Source of the DNA: Epiperipatus broadwayi
Taxonomy: Eukaryota > Onychophora > Udeonychophora > Euonychophora > Peripatidae
Direction: 5' to 3'
Assembly: GCA_028023455.1 (NCBI GenBank)
Contig: JAQFVV010012405.1
Location: 8,595,291-8,659,290, forward strand
Length of the DNA stretch: 64,000 bases
Both the position numbers and the translations under genes were made by a program. Below the pieces are notes generated by a model. It was not told the DNA's origin and searched no databases. It saw only the letters and a list, made by a program, of their open reading frames with translations. This document shows, piece after piece, positions 21,865 through 33,489 of this stretch. Each line of letters begins with the position of its first letter. The first letter of the stretch is position 1.

Positions 21865-22600
21865 CTAACCTTCACACAATTCTGTGATCTTGAGGTTTGC
21901 TGCCTGCCTGTTAATTAAGTCATGTTTGTATTTGTATATTAGCTTAGCTTCCTTTATTTTCCTTTTATTGTTATTTTTTTCAATTTGCAATATTTTTACA
22001 TTATTAAAATTGAAGTCAAAACCATAAATACATGACTTATTATGGTCGTAAAAAACAGATGCTGAAATATTATCTACTTTACAATTTTGTTTAGATTTCT
22101 GAACACGTTTTAATAACAGCAAATGGTCTTTAGTTCTTTTTTCCACCTATATATCCACTGTTACACCTACATATTCATTTATAAATAACAATAAATAACA
22201 ATTTTTATTTATAAATGAGGTTTTATCTTTAGAATTATTTATTAATTCGTTTAATGCAGGAGGTGTGTAAAATGTAATATCACATATACCTTTATAAATA
22301 TTCCTTATAAAATTTACTTGATCATTTGAAGTATATGGTATTGATATCCATATTTTTTTATTAGCAGGAGAATCAATATTATTATTAAATTTTTTATTCT
22401 TATATTTTGTATTAAAATCTCTAATAACATTATATATGTGATTAGAATTGTAGCCAACATTTAACAATTCATTTGAATATATTTCAATATGTTTGCCTTT
22501 ATCTGATGAATATTTGCAAAGACTATTATTTCTAAATAAGAAGGACTTCAAACTTGACTTAGCATTAAAAAAACAAAACAAAATAATACTATGACAGTTA
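21865..22600 (-). pseudogene. Penelope-like element C-terminal half with one in-frame stop
   Basis: Two adjacent open frames (22581-22147 and 22146-21865) lie in the same frame, separated only by a TAG at 22147-22149, so together they are one ORF of about 239 codons with a nonsense mutation. The upstream part includes IWISIPYTSNDQVNFIRNIY, the linker after the RT core in PLEs. Next come NELINNSKDKTSF, then YVGVTV and EKRTKDHLLLLKR (GIY-YIG endonuclease), SASVFYDHNK and KIKEAKLI...NRQAANLKI. The active-site region around the stop is altered. The RT domain is missing, so the insertion is 5'-truncated. An inverted SINE pair lies just upstream and a hammerhead-like hairpin just downstream. Confidence 0.9.
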
Positions 22601-22679
22601 ATATATTTTATTTCTTAAACCTTTTGCTTTGTGGAAAATATTATTTCATTACTCATCCATCAAATAGCGTATATGACTA

Positions 22680-23180
22680 TGTACATTTGTGATTATATGT
22701 TAGCCTATTTCATCATCTAGAATTAATTGTTAAATGTCTTCAGACAAATTCAAACTTTATTTAAGTACGTTCAATTGTTAATATTTAATACAAAATTGTT
22801 TAATGGTATTATTGTCCTCTCATTTTCAGGTGTTGCTGGCCCTGCTAGTGAAAGTAATAGCATGGAAATTGAATACGAGACTACTGAATTTAAAATGTCT
22901 CTATAACCAACTAGCATAAATGGTTAGAATATCACCTTAAATTCAGTATTCTCAATTCAAAAATTCCAGGTTTTGCTAATAATGTCATTAGCCATGGCAA
23001 CAACACTCGAAGTAGAGAGGAGAATAATACCTTTCGAAACGTTGTTTTATATACCATCTGTGTGCTATTATTAATAGTTAAATATATTTGAAAAGTTTAA
23101 ATAAAGTTTGATTTAAAAAAAAAAAAAGGTTTAACAAGTAAATCTAGATGATGAAAATATTCCACCATATAATTATAAGT
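22680..23180. repeat. Inverted pair of tRNA/hammerhead SINE-like elements
   Basis: Left copy (about 22680-22900, minus) and right copy (about 22905-23180, plus). The right copy starts with an A-box-like 'tagcataaatggttagaata' and has a worn B-box near 22965. It then has the hammerhead-like region ending TTTCGAAACGTTG (23033-23045) and the tail 'atatatttgaaaagtttaaa' plus an A-run. The left copy contains 'caggtgttgctggcc' as in 7010-7025. Both match the element at 47300-47585. Confidence 0.85.
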
Positions 23181-23309
23181 AAAATGTCTTCATCACAAAC
23201 TTTCAAATAAATAAATGTTTAGACTATCCAAATTCAGCTTATCCCACGTTTGAAAGTTCTTTTTTTTTTTTTTGTAATCAACTTAAAATTTTTAAAACTA
23301 TTTACAGCA

Positions 23310-23846
23310 TTATGTTTTATAAGAAGTTTGATTATAAGAATCTAATCTAGAATTAAAATAACAATGTTTAGGTTTAAATTCCAAAGATTTTTGGCGTACA
23401 TGAGTTTTTGGCATTTTCGGCCTTGTTAAATTAATCGGTAAAGATGAGAAATTATCGTATTTAGCATAATATGTAGGTTTAGCCATATGATTCTGTAGAA
23501 CTAACAGGTTTTGCAGGTACGATTCAGAAAGTTGTTGATTAATTAATGCTAAAGTTAACGCGGTATTCTCGGGACCGGAAAAATTAATAATCCAATCTGC
23601 ATCATTCGGAGGTAAAATTTTATCACCTTTAGATCTTTTACAAGCTTCTTTCCAACATAAAATACTTCCACCGACGACAGTCAAAAACACTCCTACGATT
23701 AAAAATAATATTCCAAATATTGGATAAATGTGGAAATTAAATACATGCAAAGATGAATAGTAACTGGCTACAGTTAAAGCAACTCCTGTCAGAGTAATTA
23801 TAAATCCGAACAATAACGTAAATACACTACAACATAGGTGGTACAT
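23310..23846 (-). CDS. Two-pass membrane protein, function unknown
   Basis: This is the longest intact ORF that is not a transposon: 178 aa, ATG at 23846, TAA at 23310. Residues about 4-28 (LCCSVFTLLFGFIITLTGVA) and about 40-66 (YPIFGILFLIVGVFLTVVGG) are two strong hydrophobic segments separated by a short loop with aromatic residues. A basic stretch (CWKEACKRSKGDK) follows, then a polar C-terminal region of about 110 residues with no recognised domain. The layout (short N-tail, TM hairpin, long cytoplasmic tail) recalls small vertebrate TMEM families such as TMEM174 or TMEM200, but only in topology. The coding region is less AT-rich than its flanks. A run of about 13 A residues lies some 35 bp after the stop on the coding strand without an AATAAA, so an intronless retrocopy is possible. 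It could also be one exon of a larger gene; the frame stays open about 13 codons upstream of the ATG before a stop. Confidence 0.6.
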   Translation of the reverse strand: MYHLCCSVFTLLFGFIITLTGVALTVASYYSSLHVFNFHIYPIFGILFLIVGVFLTVVGGSILCWKEACKRSKGDKILPPNDADWIINFSGPENTALTLALINQQLSESYLQNLLVLQNHMAKPTYYAKYDNFSSLPINLTRPKMPKTHVRQKSLEFKPKHCYFNSRLDSYNQTSYKT

Positions 23847-23849
23847 CGC

Positions 23850-25380
23850 GAAAGTGAAGAGTATAAAACTATCGTATTTTTAAATAGGTTTATTGGTCAA
23901 TTAAACAGGTAAGGAGAAAACTCGCTTAGGGATATTATACAGTTAAGAAAAAAATTGCTGGTACTTTTAAATATTTGTTTAGGGTATATACATGTCAAAT
24001 TCTGTCATCATTTTTAATATCAAGTTTTAAAATATTTATTAAATAGGATATTTATTCTAATTATAAAATAAATTAGGCTAAACCTTCTGGCATATCACCA
24101 AGCAAAAGTCAGCCAACAGCGAATTAAACGATCTTTTTTTTTCCACTCCATTAGATAATATGTATGAAGGAGTATTCCTGAAGGAATATATTAATTAGAA
24201 AATGTAAAAGTTATTTGATGTTGCATAATTTCAATATTACACTTAATGTATCGTGGAATTTTTCCTTTTAGATATTTTTAACCCCCACCCCCCCCGCGCT
24301 CTTTTAATAGTACGATATATGTATAACATATTAAAAGACTGTATGAAAAGTGTACTGATATCTGTTGTTTTTTTTTACAATGAATTTAACAAAACGTAAA
24401 TTATTGTCCACAGAATGCTTCTACTATATAGTATAGTTCGTTGCTGGAATGGCGGATTCTGGAGCAAAATATTAGCTATCACTTCGGATGCTCGAACTAT
24501 TTACAAATAATCCAAGTAATAAACTATTCGATTATTTTAGTCCTGAGTGGTTTAGTACAATAATAAAGTTGTGAACTCTAGAGTTCAAAGTTCATGGATT
24601 TTGGCGCTCAAACATGAATTCTCGAGCAATAAATTATTCGATTATTCTTTTTTTTTTTTTTTAAAGATTTAATTTACCAGTGCCTTTTAGCAAGTATTGT
24701 TTACAACAATAAATACACAAATAGACATCGATCACTCTTTATTAGGTCATAAATAATTACATTTATTTTTATTTTAGAGATGCATTTTAAATTATAATAA
24801 ATCATTAACTTGCGCAATATATGATAAACAGTATATTTCAAATTACAGTATATTAAAACCAAATTAAATTACTATTAAACTTAGATGGACATTTTCTTTC
24901 TTTTAAGTATATATATATATCATTCCTTTTTCACACCACAATTTCATATCTATACGGATCATTATCACATAACTTTAAGATTACTCTTTAAAATGCATAT
25001 CACGATCTACTAATATATTTTGCCTATGTCTATAATCATATGTTTGAAGTATAGCAGTAGTGGTAAGAGTTTTGGAGATAATTATAAATAAATGATAAAT
25101 ATAGGAGAACAAACAAATAATATGTGTATATAGTATGTCTCCAGGAAAAGGTAACTGATTCTCTCTCCAAACTGCTAACAGTGCAATCTCTAAATCACCA
25201 CACTTGCTATTTATCAACACAGTTTAGGTATTTACCATAAATATTTTAAAGGTGTTATGAGCTGAAATGTGAGCTTCATATTCTTAATCAATAATAGAAC
25301 AACACCTAATATTAAATTTTGTTTTACATTGGGCAAAACAGCTATTGAAATTTTTATTTGCACACAGCGTATGTATTTAT
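23850..25380. other. Intergenic with one C-rich tract
   Basis: No gene. A C-rich run (two C tracts split by one A) with adjacent 'gcgcg' lies near 24282-24299 and is unusual for this window. The minus ORF 24981-25220 has no family features. Confidence 0.5.
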
Positions 25381-25384
25381 ATTA

Positions 25385-25495
25385 AGATCTGTGCCAAGGA
25401 CATATTGATAAACCAGGCAATCCACTAATGTGATCATGAGATTATATTACATCAGTGGAGTATGTTGGGGTGCAAGGTCTTAGCACAATTTAATA
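25385..25495. repeat. Short inverted repeat
   Basis: 'tgtgccaagg' ... 'caatccactaatgtga' is mirrored by 'acatcagtggagtatg' ... 'ggtcttagcaca'. This is a hairpin of about 45-bp arms with no coding content. Confidence 0.7.
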
Positions 25496-25589
25496 TAGCA
25501 TTGTAATTTCAAAGCTTCATCGTATTGCATAATAGTTAATAATATGCTACGTAATTGATCTTTATCAATCCCAACAATACGTTACTATA

Positions 25590-27062
25590 TATATATATTT
25601 GAAGACATTTACATGCCTGAAAAATTCAGATTTTCAAATTAATAGAAATGTATTAGATAAGTGCTGACTTTTGAGTTAGTATTTTAGATTTAGTGTCTGA
25701 AGTCCTAGCTTCTCACTAAGGTGAACCATATGCTCAAAAACAATTATTCTGGTGGTGAGAACAATCCAATAGAGATTTTGAATTCTTTCTCTTTTGGCAC
25801 ATATAAATTAAAGCTCTTTTGGAGCTAGTGGTAATCTCCCTCTAGTGAACATTTTAGTACAAGCTTAAAGCAAGTTATGCTATTTGGGATTTAAATTGAA
25901 AGGCTGCAAACCTTTCATGCTTATTATAATATTTATCTGACAGCCAATCAGATGTTATGATGGCTATCTGAATAATGATCAAACCATAAACACAAGACAG
26001 AGAATTTTACAAGAAAAGGGTGGTCCACCCTTTTCTTTACTTGTCTTTCTCTATATCTAAGCCAGTCTGAAGTATTTAGGTTTGAAAGCATGAAGCTTTA
26101 AATATCTTCACATTTAACTCACTGAGTCTAAATTACAAACATACAGTGTGAAATCCTATGATTTACTACACAATAGTTTTTAGATGTTATAACTTGCAGT
26201 AATGTATGTAAATATTTATTTTATATAAAGCACAGATAGCTAGTTGAATTAATAAGTGTACTCTTGAGGCAGGTTTTGGCAATGTTATATTTTTAGGATA
26301 TTAATATATTGTGAAACTGAGCAGAGTTCAGACCCATATAGCTATTTGTTTTGAATGACTGGATTTGAAGATATTTATGTGCCTGAAAAATTCAGATTTT
26401 CAAATTAATAGTAATATATTAAATAAGTGTTGACTTTTGAGTTGATATTTTAGATCTAGTGTCTGAAGTCCTAGCTTCTCACTAAGGTGAGCCATAAGCT
26501 TGAAAACCAATTAGTCTGTAAATGAGGACATTCTGATAGAGATTTTGAATTCTTTCTCTTTTGGCACTTATAAATTAAAGCTTGATTGGAGCTAGTAGTA
26601 AGCTCCTTCTAGTGAACATTTTAGTACAAGCTTAAAGCAAGTTATGCTATTTGGGATTTGTTTTTATTAATATTATAAGTGTATCCCTGAGTCAGGCTTT
26701 GGTGATGTTATATTGCTGAGGATATTAATATATGGTGAAAGTGAATAGAATTCAGATCCGTATAGTTATTTGGTTTGAATGGCTGGAATTGAAGCTATTT
26801 ATGCACCTGAAAAATTCAGATTTTTAAATTAATAGTAATGTATTAGATAAGTGCTGGCTTTTGAGTTGGTATTTTAGATCTAGTGTCTGAAGTCCTAGCT
26901 CCTCACTGAGGTGAGCATAAGCTCAAAACCAATTGGCCTGGGGATGAGGACATTCTGATAGAGATTTTGAATTCTTTCTCTTTTAGCACTTATAAATTAA
27001 AGCTTGATTGGAACTAGTGGTAAGGTGCCTTTAGTGAATACATTGTACTCCATCATTTCATA
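25590..27062 (+). repeat. Three direct copies of a ~300-425 bp repeat
   Basis: The copies start near 25596, 26362 and 26787. All contain 'cctgaaaaattcagattt', 'agtgtctgaagtcctagct', 'gatttgaattctttctctttt'-like text with 'gagattttgaattctttctc', and 'ttataaattaaagct'. Copies 2 and 3 also share the preceding 'gatattaatatat' segment, giving a tandem period of about 425 bp. An unrelated segment of about 350 bp separates copies 1 and 2. No conserved ORF. Confidence 0.9.
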
Positions 27063-27242
27063 AGCCATCAAATCAATGAAAAAGATTTTAGAATAACTCC
27101 TTTCACTATATAAATATGATTTCATAGAAAAAATGTTCATTCTACAGGTGAGATCTAGTTTTTTTCAGAAATGATAGGCTACTTTTCTAAATACCATGAT
27201 TGCATACCAGTTGATATAAAGTATGAATATATATATATATAT

Positions 27243-30180
27243 TGTAACAGGATGGGGTAGATAGAAAGGAATGGGGTGGTAGGAAATGGATCTGAAGGTT
27301 GTACCTGGGGTGATGGCAACTCATCGTCAAACCCAAGTCAATACAAAAACAAAATCAATAATTTACAAAAGTATATAAAAGTAAGATATATTTAAGGGAG
27401 TATGAGAGATCAAGAGATCTCCTTGAGATCATTGAAAGATCAGCCACCTAACTCAGAAGAGCAACAAAAAGCATAATTATAAATTCATCAACCAGCATTA
27501 TCAAAAAGTAAATATCAGTAATACTCAAAATAAACCATTCATCGTGTATGATCAACAATTAAAAGAAATCAGTACAATAAATCAGAATAAAATCAACAGT
27601 CCATCTTGTGGCTGGATTTGAACAATGGAAATATAAATCAACAGTCAATCTTGTAACTGGATTAGAAATGGATCTTCGGTCAACCAGGCTAACTATTGAG
27701 CCTTTGCCAGCTTAGGCAATTATTTAAACATAATTTGGATGCACCAACTTAATGCCCATCCATTAGAATGCACAATAATCAGAAAATCTAAACAATAATG
27801 CTGGGATACATAAACATGCTAATCATCATCAATGCTCTGGCCACTTGTTTTGGCCAACTATAAACTTAAATTTTTAATGAAACTAAACTAAAATTAAAGG
27901 TAGTGCATGGGCTTTAAAGAATATAATCTTATGTGCAAACCAGGATGATGATAAGTGATCATCGCTTGATGCCCCAAAAGCACTAATTACACATCCCCAT
28001 TTATATATTCACCCCATGCATGAATCTAGCTCAGAGAACATAAGCTCTATTACTGTTATGTGATCAAGAAATGATGCGTTGCAATTTTTAATAATTGAAT
28101 ACAAGTTTATTGACAACAATAAAAAAAATTGAAATTAAGGTCCATAAAAGTAAGATTACACGCACATAAGGTTTCTGATTTTGGTTACAATACAAAATTT
28201 CAAATGATCACATTGCAATTTACATAATTACTATTCAAAATTCAAATTATTTCATTGATTTACATATGTGTGCACACAGATGCACGATTTCTAATATACA
28301 ATTAATATATTTCAATTGACATTAAATATTAATAATAAAAAGATTAAAATTTGCATATATGTCCTATTTGACAAGCATTAACAAATATGCGCACACATAA
28401 ATATGCAGGACAATTGACTTATATTACAGTCATTATATAAAATAATAAATAATTAAATTTTTCAGTTGTATATATAAAAAAATACTATAAATGTTTAAAA
28501 AAATTTACATATGTGTGTGTGGATGTATTCGCACACTGACAAAAAGTTACATATTTTAATTTGTTATAATAATAAAGTTATATTTTCCTAATTGATTCCA
28601 TTTGAAAAACATACATAAATTTCACACATATACCTGTTTATAAACAAAGTATAGATATAATTTAAAATTATTTACCAGTTTATAAGTTCTTTTTTTTTTT
28701 TCTTAAAAAAAGTATAGTCAATTTTTGACAGGTATTTGTTGATTAATTATCAATGTTTTTAAATTTAAATTATAGAATCATCGATTCTTTATTTTTTTAA
28801 AAAATTTTTAAATCCAGGCAGAATTATTTGCTTATTTGCATCACTTTAAAAATGTCTCTCCTTGATTAGATAATGCTGATGAAGAAGGCAAGGCTCACTG
28901 AGATAGGGAAAGTGAATATGTGAACTGCAGCTTCCCATGCCATGATAAGTAGACAGCCAAGCATGGACTCTAAGTACACAATGCCTGACATCATTTGTGA
29001 GAAAATACCTCATCTTTAAGCACTACCTCTCTTGTACCTAGAGAGATCATCCACAAGGAGTATCCAGAGGAAAAAATATCAGGCACTGAGCCAGCCCTTC
29101 TCATCTCCTGTGAGTCTTAGGGGCCTATTCATGAGGCCAATATAAGATGCTGAGCTATTCTAGGAGCTCAATCAACTAGGTCTGGATAGTGCTGAGCATA
29201 TACTTTGGAGCATCATGAACACAATACATCCAAGCAGCCCTGCTCAACTATACATCCACCATAAACATGAAAAGTACAAATTAATGCATCACTTCCAAAG
29301 AAATTATTTAAAATTTCATTATCATAAATAACTCTACTCACCACCAGCAGTATATATGTTTATCTGCACTTCTCTGCCTTTAGATATGTCAGCATATATA
29401 TAATTACTTCTTCAGCAAGTTGGGATTCCCTGAGCAAGCTGGAAGATTTTTCTTGGTAAGTTTGGTTTTAGTGATTGTCATCATCATGAAAAATATAATC
29501 CATATAAAATGTTGGTCTGTAGTTGGTCATCTCTTTCTGTCTATGATTATTCCAGGCAAGCAGCTGTCTTGGTTTGATAGATTTCAGGCAAGCAACTGTC
29601 CTCTCCACATTTAAGGCTATGGCATTCAGCACAAAGAAGTAGGTCATTCAAACTCCTGCAAGGAAAATAGCAGCAGTCCTGCCTTCAGCTTCATCAGTTC
29701 ATGGTAGCTATTCTGCCAACTATATGATAAGTTAAAACCAACTGCTGCAAACTTCAACAAACTGCAACAAAATATTGTAACCAACTTTGCAGCTAATCCA
29801 TTCTTACAAAAACTACTATCCAGACTGAAGCTGGTATTTTTATCAGCCCTTTTCTCGAATGATGAGGTGATAACAACACCTTGATTGAAAACAAAGTTTT
29901 ATTTTTATCTCTCTAATCCCTTGGAATTTACATACATGTTTTTACTTAGATAATAGAAATTTACAAATTAAAGATTTCAAAAATAGATTTTTACAATTAT
30001 CAGAAAAACATGCTTATTTTTAAATTTCAAAATCAGAGTTACAAATAATAATATTCATTAGACCTTTTTAAAATATTTATTTTATAATTAAATTTTATTT
30101 TAAACCCAGAACCTTATTTAAGTGAATGTAGAAAATATCTACTACAATTTTTGTCTGTGTTTATTTCTACTTTTCCTTTA

Positions 30181-30211
<31 letters not shown>

Positions 30212-30248
30212 CTATATTATCGTGTGCTATTTAACCCAACTAGTTACA
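27243..30248 (+). repeat. ~3-kb non-coding repeat, copy 1
   Basis: Matches 59187-61940 in the same orientation along most of its length. Shared landmarks are 'acctggggtgatgg' near the start, 'gagatcaagagatctc'/'gagatcatgagatctc', 'catcaaccagcattatca', 'caacagtcaatct', 'caagtttattgacaacaata' and 'aatgtagaaaatatct' near the end. It begins TGTAACAGG and ends GTTACA, an inverted 6-bp terminus like LTR ends, but no 4-6-bp target duplication is evident. No ORF above 65 codons has homology. It may be a long solo LTR or a large non-autonomous retrotransposon derivative. The part at about 28950-29250, richer in GC, seems absent from copy 2. Confidence 0.8.
30180..30204 (+). repeat. (AT)12 microsatellite
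   Basis: Uninterrupted AT dinucleotides inside the 3' end of the 3-kb repeat. Confidence 0.95.
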
Positions 30249-30314
30249 ACATATAATTTCATATTTAAATAATAAAACAAATTACAGTAATATAAATTCA
30301 AAACTTTTAATCTA

Positions 30315-30362
30315 TATAGGAGCACTTTCAACTATCTAAGTAGTCTTTGTCAACTAATTTTA
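30315..30362 (-). ncRNA. Hammerhead-like hairpin 3' of a PLE ORF
   Basis: Minus strand, about 60 bp after the PLE stop: TTGACAAA (for CTGATGA-A), stem GACTA - loop CTTAGA - TAGTT, then GAAAG and TGCTCC. The sequence AGTGCT after GAA is nearly self-complementary, allowing pairing between two transcripts in place of stem III. It has the same relation to its ORF as the motif at 21810. Confidence 0.45.
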
Positions 30363-30416
30363 AAACTTTTAAAACTAATCATGCAAGATATATTCAAAGA
30401 CAATCACTTTCTATTT

Positions 30417-30738
30417 TTAGCTTTCCGATAATTCATTAATATTTACATTTGCTGCCTGTCAATTTATTAAGCATTTTTTATATTTATATATTGATATCAC
30501 ATTTATTTTTTGTTTGTTATTATTTCTTTCAATACATAATATCTTTATATTTTTATAACTAAAAGCAAATCCAAAATTACATTTTTTTATTATGTTCATA
30601 AAACACTGATGCTGATATATTATTTTGTTGAGATTTTTGAAGTCTTTGTAATAACAGTATATGTTCTCTAGTTCTTTTCTCTAAAGTACAACATGGTTCA
30701 CCAATACAAACATTTCCACATTGACATATAAATGGATA
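30417..30738 (-). pseudogene. Penelope-like element, GIY-YIG fragment
   Basis: The minus strand reads PFICQCGNVCIGE (start of the GIY-YIG endonuclease), EKRTREHILLLQRL, NISASVFYEHNKK, then a frameshift to FGFAFSYKNIKIL, and further QAANVNINELSES before the stop at 30417. The homology order matches the PLE at 21865-22581. Truncation occurs exactly where the inverted partner (30738-30870) begins. Confidence 0.85.
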
Positions 30739-30870
30739 TGTGAATGTGGAAGTCCTTATATTGGTGAATCACACTATAATTTAGAGAAAAGGACTAGAGA
30801 ATATATACTGCTACTAAAAAGACTTCTAAAATTGAAACAAAATAATACTGAAAATAATTATATATCCTAC
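30738..30870 (+). pseudogene. Inverted partner of the PLE fragment
   Basis: The plus strand reads CECGSPYIGE then LEKRTREYILLLKR-like text, a second copy of the same GIY-YIG segment facing away from the first. The two copies meet at about 30735 within a few bases, so the 5' truncation point of both is the same. Confidence 0.8.
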
Positions 30871-32695
30871 TACTGATAAAAAAATCACCTTTTTTCTTTA
30901 TGATACCATAAATATAGAATATATTTAACTAATAAAATGTTTGTATACATGAAAGGGTCAAATCCCATATTAAAATATACTGATCATATATAAAATAATC
31001 AATTTATGTTTTTAATTTAAAATTGCAGTGATTATAGTAGTTTTTTTAAAGTGATCTTTTTATTCTAGTTCTTGGGTATTTCACATAAATTTAACATATT
31101 TCCACACACCATGTATTTATTTATTATAACTATTATGGTCTTGTTAATTTATTTAAACTTTCATATTATATTACAATGTAAAATATCATTAAATCTTTTT
31201 GTATAAATATGGATTGTTTTTAGATTATTATTTTTTGTAATCAGGAATATTTGAAAGAAGACACCTGTTACATTATTATTATTTTAAATATTTATTATAA
31301 ATTTTTTTTTTTTTATTCTAAAAGAATTTCAATGCTACCTTTTATTCTTCAACTTGACAAGCAACTAGTATCTCTTCATGTGTGAGACTACATGGAGTGA
31401 CCATGAAATAGATATATTATCTCTTTCACTATTTAATTAAAATAATAGAAATTCCATGATCTAGTTACAACATTATTATAATTTTACTTATATTACTGGA
31501 TTTGCATATGCTAATATTTATTTTGGAAGATTCCAATATTTAATTAGAAGTATATTGTAACAGGATGTGAGCGCACCAATTGTTTTCTATATATATATAA
31601 CTTACTTGAAGCTTTATTTTGGGATGTTATGGAATATAAAAGTAACACCATGTGAAATGGCAGTAGGTATGTATGTTCATAATGTTTAGCAAAACAACTT
31701 AAGTATTTCCTCTCTAAACACATTCCTAAAAAAAAAAAAAACATATTACCCAGTGCTATCTGTTCTCTAGTCACAGCCACTAAATCTTACTATATACATA
31801 CATTTACATTCCCTCATATCCAAACTCTGTGAAAATGTAGATTCAAAATGATAATCAATTGGAGCATATATATATAGAAGGATCATATCACAAAACATTC
31901 TTATTCCAAATATGCTATTCAGAACCTTTTTTGTGATATGATTATAATCTTAAATATTACATATTCAAAGTAGGAATAGTGAATCAAGAATTTATAAAAG
32001 CCAAGTCTATTTAAGTAACAAAAATATTTAATTAACAAGTAAATTGGCAATATACACAAATGTTTACAATAAATATTTATTTGATTGGATTAACTTCAAT
32101 ATTTTTATCGATTAACAAAATCAATTATGATTTTAAAAAATGAATATATATTTAAATATTTCATGAATGTTAACTATTTTATTTAATATCTGACATTATG
32201 AATAATATTTAGAATTAAACAAAATAGTTCAAAAAAATATTAAAAAATTATTCAAAGCACTTTTTCCCCCTTAACTGGGATCTTTGAATGTACTTTTAAA
32301 TAATATATATATATATATTATAATAAATGCGTTTATTTCCTGGGCACTAAAACTAAAAAAATAATTGTTGTCTTCAAATACAATTGGGGTTTTTATATTT
32401 AAGTAATTAATTCAATCTCTTTTTTAAAAAGTGGTGAAAGAATATTAATGTCTGGATATTGCGATATCATACTTTTATTTTAAATTAAATATAAAAATTT
32501 CAGTTGAAATTGAAGAAAACAATTTTTTTTTTTTGATTTTTTTTTTTTTTTTGGCTTTTTAATGCCCAGAAAATAAAAGTGTTTACTATAAAATATATAT
32601 ATAGTGTACCATCTTGGTTTAGATTTAAACCTGAAATTAGTATATTCCTAAAAAAAAAAAAAATTGCTGGGGTATTATTTTTTTGTTTTAAAAGA
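30870..32695. other. Intergenic, simple-sequence rich
   Basis: No gene. A 17-bp stretch at 31553-31569 ('tatattgtaacaggatg') equals the start of the 3-kb repeat at 27238. A small hairpin pairs 'catatcacaaaa' (about 31887) with 'ttttgtgatatg' (about 31929). T-runs lie at 32522-32555. The 78-aa minus ORF at 31544-31780 spans an A-run and has no homology. Confidence 0.5.
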
Positions 32696-32703
32696 TCATA
32701 TAG

Positions 32704-33003
32704 CAGGGGTCCCCAACTCTATGCCTGCGGGTGCCCGCAGACCATTTTATGTGTGCCCACCACTATCCGAACACTATAAAAAATTATTTATCTGTTACAA
32801 ATAAATTTAATTTTTAAGATTTCTTATAAATTATTGTATTATATTGTAATCAAATTGTAGGTCATACTATACTTTTACAGCATAAATGAGTCTATCATTA
32901 ACAATAAACAACTATAAATTTACATTGAAAAAATAAATGGTGCCCGCCACCTGGCCGGTATTATAGAATGTGCTCTTAAGTGCAAAACGGTTGGGGACCG
33001 CTG
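32704..33003. mobile_element. hAT-like MITE, ~300 bp
   Basis: The terminal inverted repeats CAGGGGTCCCCAAC (32704) and GTTGGGGACCGCTG (to 33003) are of the hAT/Charlie type. The interior is partly palindromic and less AT-rich near the ends ('gcctgcgggtgcccgc', 'gtgcccgccacctgg'). There is no transposase. The flanking 8-mers TCATATAG and ACATAGTG agree at 5 of 8 positions, so the target duplication is only weakly supported. Confidence 0.75.
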
Positions 33004-33369
33004 ACATAGTGTAACTTATTAATAAATAGTGATTGACAATATATCTTAGTATAAGATAACGTGCAATTTTTAAATAAATGGTATAATAAAATGTAAGTTT
33101 ATTTTATATTGTAATAAATTATAAAATCAATATTTTATTTTTACAAAGATTTAAAAGATTGAATTACATATTGATGAATTCATTTGTTGACATTTTTATT
33201 TACTGTATATATTTAATAAATAACACACGAGAATTGATAAACAAAATAGTCATTTATTATTTAGAGTGTGGATGCATGTATACATATTTTATGTTTACAC
33301 AATTGAATCAATATCTAAATATATGTATTTAAGTATTATTTTATATATAAGTATTTAAATGGGTATTAA

Positions 33370-33489
33370 AAAATAGAGCTCAACGACACAAAACGCAAAG
33401 TGAAGGAGGCTTGTTTTATTGCAGATGATCCCAAAGCCATGAACCGAAGAGACACCTGCTTTACTATCTCTAAAAAGTGGGCCATTTAA
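33370..33489 (+). pseudogene. C-terminal scrap of a second PLE-type lineage
   Basis: An open stretch ending in TAA at 33487-33489 reads ELNDTKRKVKEACFI then NRRDTCFTISKKWAI. The KRKVKEA...NR pattern matches the C-terminal end of PLE endonuclease ORFs (compare KRKIKEA...NR at 20300 and 21950), but the rest differs, implying another PLE family. Only about 38 codons remain. Confidence 0.55.

Noticed and set aside
24282-24300. G-quadruplex or i-motif
   Set aside because: Only two C tracts, so a four-tract quadruplex cannot form within it.
28868-28900. CTGATGA motif as another hammerhead
   Set aside because: No stem II and no GAAA box follow.
32696-33011. 8-bp target duplication for the 300-bp MITE
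   Set aside because: The flanking 8-mers match at only 5 of 8 positions; the MITE call rests on its terminal repeats instead.
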